64,000 bases of DNA from Nageia nagi (Eukaryota > Pinophyta), in assembly GCA_050084985.1 (NCBI GenBank), contig JBITNC010000001.1:140430001-140494000 (forward strand), read 5' to 3'. Numbering within the stretch: the first letter of the stretch is position 1; every line of letters begins with the position of its first letter. A program made the translations under genes and the position numbers. This document shows positions 35,216 to 46,698 of the stretch, piece by piece. The notes beneath the pieces are model-generated. The model was given only the letters and a program-made list of their open reading frames with translations. It ran no database searches and had not been told where the DNA came from.

Positions 35216-36780
35216 CGATTGTTAGCATTTTTTTTAAAATTTTCATACTAATGGATATTTGATTTTTTTAATTATATATATCTTTGTGTATGAATATACA
35301 TGTATTGTCTACAACCTAGGTTGTCCTTATTTATCTTCGCGTTGTCATCATGTTTTTCGTTTCTAGTAAGTATGGTTTGTATACAATTATAGGATCTTCT
35401 ATTGCAATGAGCTATCCTTATTGCTATTTTTTTGAGTAATTTTGATCATATTATAACAATAATCTTGTATGAGTACTTTAGTATTAGTGTGATTGCTATT
35501 ACAATGGATACCCACCCCTTACAAATCTATAGAAATATTTTCAATATCATGAAGATCCAACATCATCTTTGATTGGTGCAACTAGTGTCTTAACCCTCAT
35601 ATGGGTCAAACCTTCCGAAGGACTTAAGCATTCTTCCAAGGCTCCATTGGTAACTATAGTGTATCCACATCAGTACAAACATTTGGTAATATTTTTAATA
35701 TAACAAAGATCCAACATCATCTTTGATTGGTGCAGTTTGTGTTAAAATCTTGATGTTGGTTAAACCTTCAAGATAACCTAATTGTTCACCCAAGGCCTTA
35801 TTGGCAAGTTTACATTGTATGCAAGTATATAAAAAAATATTAGCTTTGAGGATATCCTCTACCCACTACACAAATTTGGCCTTTTAAGAGCACTTGGTCA
35901 TAGCAAGGAAACTTTTTATGTCCTTTCATAAACAACATATTGTAAATTTGGCTTTTACAAATAACTTTTTATTGTTTTAAATTATTGTGTTTTTTTGTAG
36001 TAGTAAAAATTGCCAAAAAATGATGACTAATTCTTTCAAAATAAGGAACCAACATTTGGTTTGATGATTTTCTTTTCTTTTTTGCAATTTTTGATGAGTT
36101 TTTCATAAGTTTTGTGAGTTTAACCACAAGTTTTTTGGAAAATCATTTTTTTTGTCGAAATATGTTTTTCTTCATGTGTTTTTTTGTTTTGGAGTTTAAG
36201 CTTTTTCCTAAAAGCCAAACAAGTTTTCCTTGAGTCAAAGGCCAAATGAGTTTTTACCTAGTCCAAGTTTGATAACTAAGGTTTATTTGAATATGTTTTT
36301 TCAAATCAAATGCTTTTTGAGTTCTATCACAATAGATCCATTGCTTGTTTCCTCTTCTAGAAATGTTCCAACCACAGTGCCATAAATCTTCAAATTGGCA
36401 AATGAAATTCTTATTTCTTGATTTGACGACTTCTACTCATCCTTAAATTTTTCATAAAAGATTATCTTGTACTAAGAATACAACAACATATAACTATGAT
36501 AATCTAATATTGTGAGTTTGACTAGTACTCATTAGTCTGTCCAATTGGATCAAAATGAGTACTCGTGTTTAAATCTTTGGTTTATGAGGTTGATCAATTA
36601 TTTTTTGATATTTTGCCAATTTTTTACTATATTGTGAGTGTATGTCAAGTTTTTTGATAAGTTGCTAGTTTTATTGAGTTATTTTGATGAACTCGAAGTT
36701 TAATACTTTTTTAATTCTCAAGCTTTTGCTGAATTTTTCCCAAATTGAAGTTTAACTACAATGCACATAACAATTCTAAC
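35216..36780. other. Intron sequence with a loop-like direct repeat and a local tandem duplication
   Basis: 35270-35395 resembles the palindrome loop 32510-32640 in direct orientation (GTTGTCNTNNTTTNTCTTCG and ATGTTTTTCGTTTNT-type matches). From 35540 to about 35815 a unit of about 155 bp carrying GATCCAACATCATCTTTGAT is present twice. No coding sequence was seen. The region 35880-36780 is T-rich and featureless. Confidence 0.5.
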
Positions 36781-36804
36781 CAAGGTTACACACGAGTCAA
36801 GGAT

Positions 36805-36840
36805 GGGGTATGGGGAAACGTGTTTTGGGGACAGTGGGGG
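36805..36840 (+). other. G-quadruplex-capable motif
   Basis: Four G-runs of four or five bases (GGGGTATGGGG, then GGGG, then GGGGG) lie within 36 bp, with loops of 3, 11 and 5. It sits next to the hAT relic's 3' side and could belong to that element's terminal region. Confidence 0.5.
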
Positions 36841-37109
36841 ACAAGTATATTGCTAGTAAAAAAGAATTTCCATATTTATGAAAAATAAAGATAATTTTTT
36901 CATTCATATTATTAATTCATTCATGGCCTTCTATGACATTATGAAATTTCAAATTTCTAAAGCATTACATTAACATTCAAATGACAAGCAACTACAAAAC
37001 TAAATTATGAAGTACAATATCAGAATGAACCGTAATCAACAATTATAATGTTATTAAATTTGAATCTAGTACATAATGATAATAGTAAATACTAAAATTA
37101 AGTACTAAA

Positions 37110-38500
37110 AACATAGTCTTTGGTGAATATGTCAAATAGAAAAGAAGTTAATGGCACTCCAACCAGCCTCACCTGATCCTCATCCTCAACAATCTATCTC
37201 ACATTCTTTGGATCAACATCCCATTATGAAGCTGAAGATTCCCTAAGCTTCGACTTAACTCTCTCACGAAGGCGAATAGAACTATGCATTGCAATTGGGT
37301 TATGCACTCTACAAGAGTTAAACTTGTTTCTCCTCACATTATGGATGAAATTGTACGTGGACTAGTTTCTCTCAGCAACAAATGAACTACCAACTTGGGA
37401 AAGGAGTCTAAGTGCAAATTCTTGCAAGTTTGAAGCATCCTCTTATAATTATCACCATCCAATGGGATTTGTTTGGACAATCGTATCTCTATCCTCTTTG
37501 CACTTCTGTTGTTTGAAACTAGAACCCCTAAGGTTCACAAATTTCAGCCACTCATCCCTGCTACAACTTGTATCCCAGATTCAATTCCTGCTACGAGACA
37601 TACATACTATGTAGTGGCCCATTATACTTTTCCCATTGACCGTTGTTGGTCTCCGTGGATGTTAATATACTTTCTTTCTAAGTGTCATAGCCTCCTCATT
37701 CGAAAACATCTTTATAAGGTCATCCTTGAACCCATATTTCACCTCAAGATCTTCATTGGGAGTTACTCTCCCAAGCCTAGTGGCATATACCACTTTAAGT
37801 TCATTGCATATGTTGCCATATGTAGAGGGATATTCATCTTATCCCACCTTTGTATAATATCTTTGATGTGGTTATAATAAAAACTAAGATCTCTAGCACA
37901 AACAATTTTTTTCATTTCCTATAGCATACTATTGAAAGTTTCATAAATCTCTTCAAATTAGGAGCATCTATATCAACATATCTTATGATTGCAAAATAGG
38001 GGCAATGAAAAAGACAATGTGCTTAAAAGTAATTACAAAACAAACTACAAGAGCATTAATCAATTAATTATGTTATGCAAAAAAAAAATGACAATGTACT
38101 AGTAGATTGTCTTTCTTGATCCTCACACAAATTTAATGAATTAATTATGTTATGCAAATTTTGGTAAATTAATTGAATGAACAAAATTCAGACACAAAAA
38201 TTGACAATTTTTATAGTGGTAAACCCCTGTGTGGGGAACATCCACTTTCAACGAGCTCAAAAATATATATTGATCTTCAAAAACAAGTTACAATCACCAT
38301 AGGTCTAAGCACTACTGTCATATAAAAGACAAAACAACATGCTTTTTTGAATAGTTTCTTGAAGTAAGGAGAACATGCATTATGGAAAGGAAGCCCATGT
38401 GCAAAATATAATTGTGCAATAACATTATCAATTTCCTTTCTTGTTTGCACATTAAGTAGGTCAATAATATTTTTTTTCCTTAAGGGCAATGTTGTATTTC
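37110..38500 (-). pseudogene. hAT transposase relic
   Basis: The minus strand shows, from right to left, a DUF659-like N-terminal piece at 38277-38489 (RKEIDNVIAQLYFAHGLPFH, then SPYFKKLFKKA), a middle piece at about 37690-37960 (VDIDAPNLK; WDKMNIPLHMATYAMNLKWY), and the C-terminal dimerisation domain at about 37130-37430 (QEFALRLLSQVGSS, then VAERN-stop-STYNFIHNVRRNK). The normally conserved Trp after ERN is a TAG stop. Frames are broken in several places. hAT transposases move DNA by cut-and-paste and leave 8-bp duplications; the ends were not located. Confidence 0.75.
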
Positions 38501-38779
38501 ATAGAAGTTTCTTGTATTGAGGAGAATGAGGATCTTTTGGCACTTGCAGAAGTTTGACTAGGTTTAAGGATATAAATGTTTAAATCTCTAAGTTTGTGCT
38601 ATAACATTATCAATTTCCTTTCTTTCTTGCACATTAAGTATGTCAATAATATTTTTTTTTCCTTAAGGGCAATGTGTTTTTGGTAGAAGTTTCTTGTATT
38701 GAGGAGAATGAGGATCTTTTGGCACTTGCAGAAGTTTGGCTAGGTTTAAGGATATAAATGTCTAAATCTCTAAGTTTGG
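38417..38779. repeat. 181-bp tandem duplication in the hAT N-terminal region
   Basis: Two adjacent copies (about 38417-38597 and 38598-38779) share long identical stretches such as AACATTATCAATTTCCTTTC and GAGGAGAATGAGGATCTTTT. Only scattered differences separate them, so the duplication is much younger than the hAT relic it lies in. Confidence 0.85.
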
Positions 38780-40860
38780 CCATGTGCACATGCTTATTGG
38801 TTTCTACCTCTTGCATTTAGTTCACATTTTTGCAAACCCTCACCTTTATTCCCAATTGTTTAGTAAGGTGGGATTAAGCCCTAGTATAATTGCCTTTAAA
38901 TTTAGCTTTAAAAAAATGACATTACCATGCTCTTAAACCTCAAGAATGTTTTTTTGCCATTGTGAAGGTTTGTAACAAATTGAAGAAGAGGTTTTTCAAC
39001 AATGGTGTTGGACACTCAAATGTAGGAGCATTGTTGGCCTCTTTGGAAGTTTGAAAAAGTTGAACATGAGAGAAAGTATCTTTTGGAACATTCTCTGCCT
39101 CCATTTGGGACTTTGATTCGTATTCTTGACAATTGCTCATGTTGAATTTTTTTTTAGAAAACATGAACAAGAACACAACAAGCTTGAGTTAGTGAAAACT
39201 TAATAAACTAGTAATACCTTTCATTGTTGTTATTTCCTCTCGTGGTTGCTGTTGTTTCTTCTCTCAATTGTGCTGATTCCTCTCATGGTTGCTTCAATTC
39301 TCGGTGTGAAGATGGAATTTAGGTAACAATATGCAAGTGCAATGTGAAGTGAAATGCTCGAAAAACATTGTGAGGTTGAGACAAAGTTGGCTAGGAACTA
39401 AAAAAAGATCAGAGTGAACATCAAAATAGAAGCTTTCTTTACAATTGAAATGATACAATATTTAATGCTTTTGAGAAGGAGATTGAGTCTTATAGACATC
39501 ATTATACAAGTTCGTTGGATTTCTCCAAAGCCTCGTGAAAGGCTTTAGAGCTTTTACTTACATTGCAAGCAACTGAAAATACACAAAATAAATTTTAAAT
39601 TTTCCTATCTATATGAAAGCACCACTTCTTAGGTCAACCCACCCATTTTTAGAGGTCAAATTGATAGTTTATAAGGTGAAAGCATTTTTTCTTAAGATGA
39701 ACCCATTTTTGATTAGGTCAAAATTGCATTTAGGTGAATGCTTGGAAAAATTGTTTATTGTTCGTATAGAATTGTCAGATTGGAATGGTTAGAAGCATTA
39801 GTTCAGTTATTGAAATTGAGTGTGTAGGTTGACATGGTCTTTAGATTTGTTCTTTTTTAGTTTTTTTGGGTCATTGAGTCAAAGCCTCTTGAATTTGTTG
39901 TGCTCTATTGAGAAGGAATAGTAGCCATTGCATCAAATATTGACATCAAGTGTGAAAATTGTTTTTGATTTGAGTATTGGTGAACCATTCCCCTTTGGTG
40001 ACCAAGTTGTATCCTTATTTGATCACTAGCTAGATTTGCATAGAATGGTTCCTTATGGTCTTTGTCAAGGTATCTCCTAGTTCTACTAGTGCTATGTTAG
40101 ACTAACATACATGCGTCTAGTAGAGATGGGAAATCAAACTTGGAAGCACTCTACACCACCATTTTTGGTGATGGTACAACGGTCATAGTGAAGAGATTTA
40201 GTTTCATAGGGAGATTAAATTTGAACTGATGTGGAGTTTGATGCTAGTCATGGCGGTGCTTGTACTTCTTGGTTATTTTATCAAATATCATAGATTTGTT
40301 GGCTTTGTGACATGATCCTTGTCGCCTTTCAACTTCTTTTTGGATCTAAATGAATCGTAAATTAGATTATCTCTTGCAAGTTTGATAACCATTTATATAA
40401 CTTTTTTTAAAGTCAATACTCTACTGTTGGTGGGATGTTGATATAGGGGTGGTATAAGGCATAAGATCTCCATTATTCAAGTCAATTATATGAAAGTCAA
40501 CAAAATCCCTGTTGGGGTGGTTTTCTTTCTTACCCTGGAATAGTGAGAAAAATGCCAACACCTAAGGTGAAAGGATGTTACTCCCTCCTGCTATGGGGAT
40601 TGATTACCCTAAAGGTTAGCTTCACTACTTGGTGAGGATAACTCAAGGAATGATTGAGATGTTTAAAGCTGCCACCAACATGAATATCATGTGTGGATTC
40701 AAGGACTCGAATCATCTTTGTAGCCAAGCTAAGTTGTTTATGAAAAATGCTGAAAGGGAAATAAGGGGTGTGAAAATCGCAGAAAAAAAATGTAAAATAA
40801 AATAAAGGAAATAGTAGTGGAAAGATTGTGGGTAGTGAGATGCAAATGTAGACATGCGTA
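38780..40860. other. Intron sequence with nothing recognised
   Basis: The start may hold the hAT 5' region: an open minus frame at 38940-39176 is not recognisable. The rest is AT-rich, with no domain, repeat or RNA gene seen. Confidence 0.5.
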
Positions 40861-41648
40861 CCCACAGGCTTGGGATAAGGTCCTTAAGAGTTGACTTGCT
40901 GGGTCTCGGTGTAGGTTCCACACACCCTTAATCCGTTCCACTAGCCAACAACACGAATGGTCTAGTGGAAGGAGCGTGAAGCTGCGGCAAGGATGGAGTA
41001 GGATGGGATGATGGTAATACTCAATGATCCAGGTGAAGTTCCTATTGTGAGCGACATCAACAAGACATCTTGAGGTATCCAAGCCTTAGATTGTAAATGA
41101 CAAAATATCACTAACAAGATGCTAATCAACCTCTTCATGAGATATACAAGCATTCTCTTGTCCACCCAACTAGAATTTACAAGATGCACCAAGTGATTAG
41201 AATCAACACAAAGCAGTGATAGAACAAACTAGACAACACTGTCAATCATTCATTCAAATTTGGCATTATAACATGAGAAGCATATCATCACAATTGCACT
41301 AACATACATCACATTTAACAACTTAGAGAATTTTTGGTCTCGCAAGCAAAAGTTCCTTTCAATTGTTAAAAGTGTCAATTCCCGTACAAATGAATCAAAA
41401 TGGGGTATAAATAGTTTTAAAGCAACCATTAGTGTTGCCCTAACTCTAATTACGTGTTCCAAGAAAAATAAATGTGGTCCAATAATAAAGTACCATATGG
41501 CATTACAAATTTTATTCCAGCACTTGTGGGAGCAAATCCTTATCCATCATAAGGCTGTATACAATTTAATGAGTCTTTGAGATCCAAATTTAAAAATAAA
41601 ATTGCAATAAAATAACATAAAATAAAGCTAATTGTTGTGTCTGCAACA

Positions 41649-42146
41649 TCATGCCTTGATGATTCTTCGGTCTATTCTTGTTGGTCCACCTTCTTTATCT
41701 CTGCTGCACCATGCCTCTCTTCCAGCTCCTTGGCAAGCTTGGTGACATCTCATCCGCTCCACCCTAGTGGATTTGACTTCATTAGTTTCAGTCTTAAGGG
41801 TTTGAGCCTGCAAGTCTTGTGACTTATCTAGGTCTCTGTTCAAGGAAACTTTGGTGATAGAAAGTGTATTGTTCACCTTGAACACAAACCTACTCACATA
41901 GTGAGTGTCTGTAGATTCGTCTCTTGTTCTCAGGTTGGGATCCATGTGCAGTGATCTCATTAAGGTTGCTATGTCAATGTTGTGCTTCTGTCTTGGCGAG
42001 GCATTGCCAATGGTCATGCCTCCCTTTGTCTCACCTCTTTGCTTTGGTGCCTCTAGGTTTGGTTCGGCCATTCTGATGCACAAGATGAGGAGCAGGATAA
42101 TCTGAGTTTGAGAAAATGAGCTCCTCAGGCTGGTGTTTATAGGCAA
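41649..42146 (-). CDS. Hypothetical ORF of 165 codons, unknown
   Basis: This open minus frame starts MPINTSLRSSFSQ. An internal ATG at 42071 gives a shorter form starting MAEPNLEAPKQRGE. The body is hydrophilic, rich in Lys, Arg, Thr and Asn (RQKHNIDIATLMRSLHM, then VNNTLSITKVSLNRDLD), with no transmembrane segment after the first 25 residues. The tail looks frame-shifted. It lies just downstream, in minus orientation, of the hairpin array, and in a GC-richer island (about 40860-43640). It may be a gag-like remnant of an unknown retroelement; no family was recognised. Confidence 0.35.
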   Translation of the reverse strand: MPINTSLRSSFSQTQIILLLILCIRMAEPNLEAPKQRGETKGGMTIGNASPRQKHNIDIATLMRSLHMDPNLRTRDESTDTHYVSRFVFKVNNTLSITKVSLNRDLDKSQDLQAQTLKTETNEVKSTRVERMRCHQACQGAGREAWCSRDKEGGPTRIDRRIIKA

Positions 42147-42297
42147 ATTTTAGTCTCCAAGAAACCCTAAACGGCCAGGCATGAGAGGAATTGATCTTGA
42201 TTGTCTAGATGGCCAACCTCGAGATGCGTTCACGCTCAAACTTCCATGCCTGACCGTTGGAGATCGGATGTGGGGGTTTTGGGGCTCTTATAGGGTT

Positions 42298-43263
42298 GGC
42301 GCATGCCCATAAAAGACAAGATTTCATCTTTCTGGAGCATGCGCTCAACCTGAGGATGCATGCTCTTCGTCCATCATTTTCCTGTGTTCCCCACTCATTT
42401 GTCTCAACTCTTCATGCTCAAGATGAAACCTAAACTTGCCCCTTTTGCCTTTTATAGTGTCATAGCTTGTTGATTTTGCCCAAAGAATTGATCTAGAGGC
42501 TCCTCCAAGCTTGGCACGTGATTTCAAAAGACAAGATTTTGTCTTTTTGAAACGCGCTCCAAACTCTCTGACTCTTCCAGTCTGGGCGTGTGGTCCAAAA
42601 AGTCAGGAATCTGTCTTCCTGAGGCATGCACTGGGTTGCAGGTGGTTAGATTTTCTTCGTTTTGGTCTTTTGCTCAATGGACTTAGCCAAATTTTAAAGT
42701 TCACCCCGTCTTGGTGTCTTCCCAGGCTTGGCGCATGCTTCCAAAAGTCAAGAATTTGTCTTTTTAAGGCATGCACCAGCCCCTCTGGTCATACTGGAGG
42801 AGGATCCAAGCTTCAAGACTACATGTCTTGGCCAATTTTTCCGTTTCGTCTCATCTGAAAGCTTTCTTGGGCTTGGTGCATGCTCCCAAAAGACAAGATT
42901 TTGTCTTTTTGAGGCATGCGCTAGCTCCTTGGGTGAGTGCACTTCGTCTTCTTGGGTCCCGAGTCCATCTTGGTTGCCTCTTGGCTTAGGTGCATGGTTT
43001 CAAAAGATAAGATTTTGTCTTTTTGAGGCATGCGCTAGCCTTGAAATGCACTAAGTCATTGTTTATGGGCCTTAATTTCATTTGGGCATTCTTTTGGGCT
43101 TGGCGCATGCCCCAAAAAGATAAGATTTTGTCTTTTGGGAGCATGTGTTGGGTCCAAGAGTGACCCAATTTGCTCTTCCAGACTTGAACTCCAAATCGGG
43201 CATCTTCTTGACCTGAGTGCACGTCCCAAAAAGACAAAATTGTCTTCCTGGAGCATGCGCCAT
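42298..43263. repeat. Array of eight degenerate ~50-bp hairpin units
   Basis: Units at about 42298-42345, 42512-42558, 42583-42634, 42729-42779, 42874-42924, 42989-43039, 43101-43152 and 43215-43263 each have the same plan. GCATGC-type outer arms enclose AAAAGACAAGATTTTGTCTTTT, an inverted repeat in itself. Spacers of about 25-165 bp differ from unit to unit. The outer arms vary (GCATGC, GCACGTG, GGGCGTG), and in several units the complementary arm has changed too. No coding role is evident; short open frames across it simply translate the repeat. Confidence 0.85.
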
Positions 43264-44480
43264 GTCTAGGGGTGGTCCAGATCTATCTTGCTTGGCTACG
43301 ACTCAACTCAAGTTTCCCAATTTCACCTAAACACAACTTATACTTTCCAGACTTAGCCAATTTTTGAGGGTTTTAGCTTTACATCATGACAAGAGCAAGA
43401 TTGGGCGGTTGGACTCACTTAAGTGATGGGAAGATAGACGTGGTTTTGGGTCAGTCGAGGACAAGAAGGGATTGTGCCAACTTGGTGTTACATGAGTGTA
43501 AGTTGCGGAGAGCCCCCAAAATTGTGAAATTTTGGGGTGAGTTGTGTAGGGCACAACAACCCCCTACCATTATTAATGCAATAGGGAGAGTTTGTTGTTC
43601 CCTAATTATTAGTTCTCCTTGACCATGATTGGGGTTTCCAACCAATTTCTTTCCTTTTCTGAAGGATTGAATATGGTGCTTTTTTTTTTATTCAAGCTAA
43701 TATGTTTTTTAAAGCATTATCAAAACAAACATCTCTCATTAAGGTGTAGTATTCAAGCTCATAACATTAACTTAGGTTGCATATATAGCGATACTTTTGT
43801 CTACATGCTCAATTTTGCTTATAACTATTTCATTATAAATAGATGATGAAATGATTTAGGTGGCAACTTGCAATTGTTCTTTAAATTTTTTCTATTTTTT
43901 ACCATAGTGAAAAACTTGATGATGATTATTTGAATGGTCGATTTCCGTGTTTCTATGGAACAAGATTTGAACAAATTTTTGCAAAGGCCCCATGAGACTT
44001 TGAAGTTCTTTCCCAGAAGTTTAAAATTTTTCGAGTCCTGAAAATGCTTTATTTTGATCTTTTAGTGTATAGATCTCTTGGTTGCACTCTAGACAAAATT
44101 GTCCTCTTATCTTATTCCTCACCACAAACTTGGCTACTCTCTGTTCCAAGGCATCTCCTGCCATTGTGTAGGTTGAACTCCCTTGTTTTCGAGACAAGAT
44201 CTTTAGAGCAAAGAAACGCATGCTTCTCTAGCTAAGAAGATACGAATATAGGGCGCATGGGCAAACGTAGTTCAAAGTGATGGATTTAAATTGATGCCTC
44301 TTGTAATCTTAATGGTTAAAGATGATTTTGAGGAAGAGCAACGTACAAAACAATGCCCTAAACCTTCACATTCGAGGTTTAGTTCCCAATGACAATCTGA
44401 CTAAGACAATTCTTCACTTCATTGAGTAGACCATAAGCTTACCAAGGACATCGATTGACAAAGTTTGTATTGCCTAGGAC
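43264..44480. other. Intron sequence after the hairpin array
   Basis: The GC-richer part up to about 43640 ends near GACCATGATTGGGG. From there to 44480 the DNA is AT-rich with no recognised feature. Confidence 0.5.
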
Positions 44481-44499
44481 TCGTCCTTAATTGTTTGCT

Positions 44500-46012
44500 T
44501 GTGTACATGTGAGGACAATATCTCCATTCTTTGGACCAAGAAGGTCCTCTCCTCCCTCTTGGATCACATCTTTATTGATGAGGATCTTACTTGTATGCAA
44601 ACCCAAGGGCTTTCTTCCACTACAAAGGAAGTGCATGAGGTGAGGAAATTGGGTAAATGGGCTTTATTCATAACTGTCGAGCTTGGGTTAGACATACACA
44701 CTCCATTGGGTGGTTTAGATATGGATCCCTTGCATCCTCTGCATTAGCTACCAAATGATCAGGTCCTCTCCTAGAGCTCTCAATTACAGTTTGGACGTGT
44801 AATGGAATACTTTGGACTTCTCCAGGATCACTTCTCAACATCATCTACCAGACAAACTTGATGCTTTTCATTGAGAGTTTTGTTAGTTGGCTCCTCCCAT
44901 TCATAGGTTACACTTGGAGCTCTACTTAATAGGACTCCAGTTCATCCATGTGGTAGTGGTTGTGGATCAGGAGTGACTTTCTTGGTCAACAACCATTTAC
45001 TTCCTGGGATTTGTGTACAGGCTATTAATACCCATGCACAATACATTTGGATCTCCCTTTTGAGAGCCCCACCTCTTAGGAAACTCTATATCGTTGGAAT
45101 TATGCTCATTGGGATCATAGGGAATATCTAGTAATTGTTGGAAAAGCTTAGGAAACTCTATATCGTTGGGATCATTAAGGAGGCCAAGTTTTTGAAATCC
45201 CAAGTTTTGGGCTGCTTTGTGGACTTTAGGAAGGCCTTTGACATATCTCCTTGACACAAACTCATGGATATACTGTAGTGATAGGGAGTCTCTGAGATTG
45301 GTCTCACAACCATATTGAATCTCTACGAGACCCTTTTGGATTGTGTTCGCATTGCAGAGGGCCTCTCAGATAGCATTCTTAACATGATTGGGGTGAAACA
45401 TGGTAGCCCACACTCCCCAACTCCTTTTGGTCTTTACATTGATGAGTTGGAGTCTTTCATTGAAGAGACCACTAATTTCGAGGTAGGTTGCCTCCTCCAT
45501 AGTAGTAGGGTTCCCATCCTCCTTGTCGATGACATTATTCTACTTTCTCAAACTATGAAGGTCTGCAAGATTTGATGGATGCCTTAGACTCTTTTAGCAC
45601 TAGGCAGAGCTAGTGGTGAACCATAGCAAAACAAAGGTCTTGACCTTCAATGTTTCCAAGACCATGATGGACCAAACTTAGATCACCTTTTGTGATAGTA
45701 TTGTTGAGACCTCCACCTCCTCTACTTCCCCAGGAGTACTCTTCTTTGGTCCTAGATTCTCCATAAGGACAACAACCCCGACCCAGACCATGTAGAGGTT
45801 ACATGAAGATCTCTACATTTGAGAGATAGTTCTTTCGGTTTTATTTTCAAGTCATCCCAATCAAACTTTAGTTTTTCAGACCTTGGTTACCCCTAAAGTG
45901 TTATATCGGGTTAAAGTTTGGGGACCTAGCTTAAGGGTTGCATATTGGGCCTTAGTAGAGAGGATCTAGGTCAGTACATTATGTCGTTCCATTCAAAGAA
46001 AGAGGAAAATTC
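44500..46012 (+). pseudogene. LINE reverse transcriptase relic
   Basis: The plus strand carries degenerate non-LTR RT motifs in order: GCFVDFRKAFDISP at about 45205-45250, LYETLLDCVRIAEGLSDS at about 45320-45375, IGVKHGSPHSPTPFGLYIDELE at about 45383-45450 (usual GVKQGCPLSP), and PILLVDDIILLSQT at about 45510-45555 (usual YADD reads LVDD). They are followed by SIVETSTS and the C-terminal VWGPSLRVAYWALVERI at about 45915-45970. Many stops occur. A short phrase, TTAGGAAACTCTATATCGTTGG, is duplicated at 45066 and 45150. Gypsy-B begins right after it, and 50692 onward may be its continuation. Confidence 0.7.
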
Positions 46013-46017
46013 CCACT

Positions 46018-46698
46018 TTATCTTGCTTGTAGAGTTCGATTGCCAACGTTTTCAAGTGTGGGCGATTGCTTCATTGATCCTTTTTCTCTGTTGTTTGCAA
46101 AGGCTTCGGCCGCATCACTAACCTGTTCGCCCATTGGTAGCTCAACCAGGTCCAGAACACCCCTAGGATTTCGACCATAGACGATTTGAAAAGGGGATTT
46201 ACCTGTTGACCGATTCACAGAGCTATTATATGCAAATTCAGCTTGCGACAAGGCCAGATCCCACTGCTTTGGTTTATCCCCAACTATGCATCGTAAAAGG
46301 TTGCCCAAGCTTCTATTTACCACCTCAGTTTGGCCATCGGTCTGTGGATGATAGGCACTACTGAACTGGAGTCTGGTATTCAACTTCCGCCATAATGTCC
46401 TCCAAAAATGGCCCAAGAACTTAGAATCGCGATCAGAAGTAATTGTCTTAGGAACACCATGCAACCGCACAACCTCATCAAAAAATAAGACTGCAATCTT
46501 CGAGGCATCATTAGTTTTTTTACACGCAAGGAAATGAGCCATTTTGGAAAACCTATCCACCACAACAAAAATGATATCCATACCTCGTTGGGTCGTGGGT
46601 AGCCCTAGCACGAAATCCATGCTTAAATCGATCCAAGGGCCGATAGGAATCGGGAGTGGCATGTACAGTCCTGTATTCTGTGCATGGCCCTTAGCTGT
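46018..46698 (-). pseudogene. Gypsy-B integrase core, after a premature stop
   Basis: In the same frame as the long ORF, separated by TAG at 46699-46701, it continues [18 protein letters not shown] and then [13 protein letters not shown] (first catalytic Asp), [13 protein letters not shown] (second Asp region), [12 protein letters not shown] and [17 protein letters not shown] (catalytic Glu block). It runs to [17 protein letters not shown]. The reading dissolves after about 46080 and no C-terminal or chromodomain part is present. A single C-to-T change on the coding strand would account for the stop. Confidence 0.88.

Noticed and set aside
42298-43263. CRISPR array
   Set aside because: Repeats are degenerate and internally palindromic, spacing is irregular, and the DNA is plant nuclear sequence without cas genes.
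42511-43263. Several ORFs of 60-115 codons with recurring peptides
   Set aside because: The recurring peptides come from the hairpin units read in different frames on both strands.
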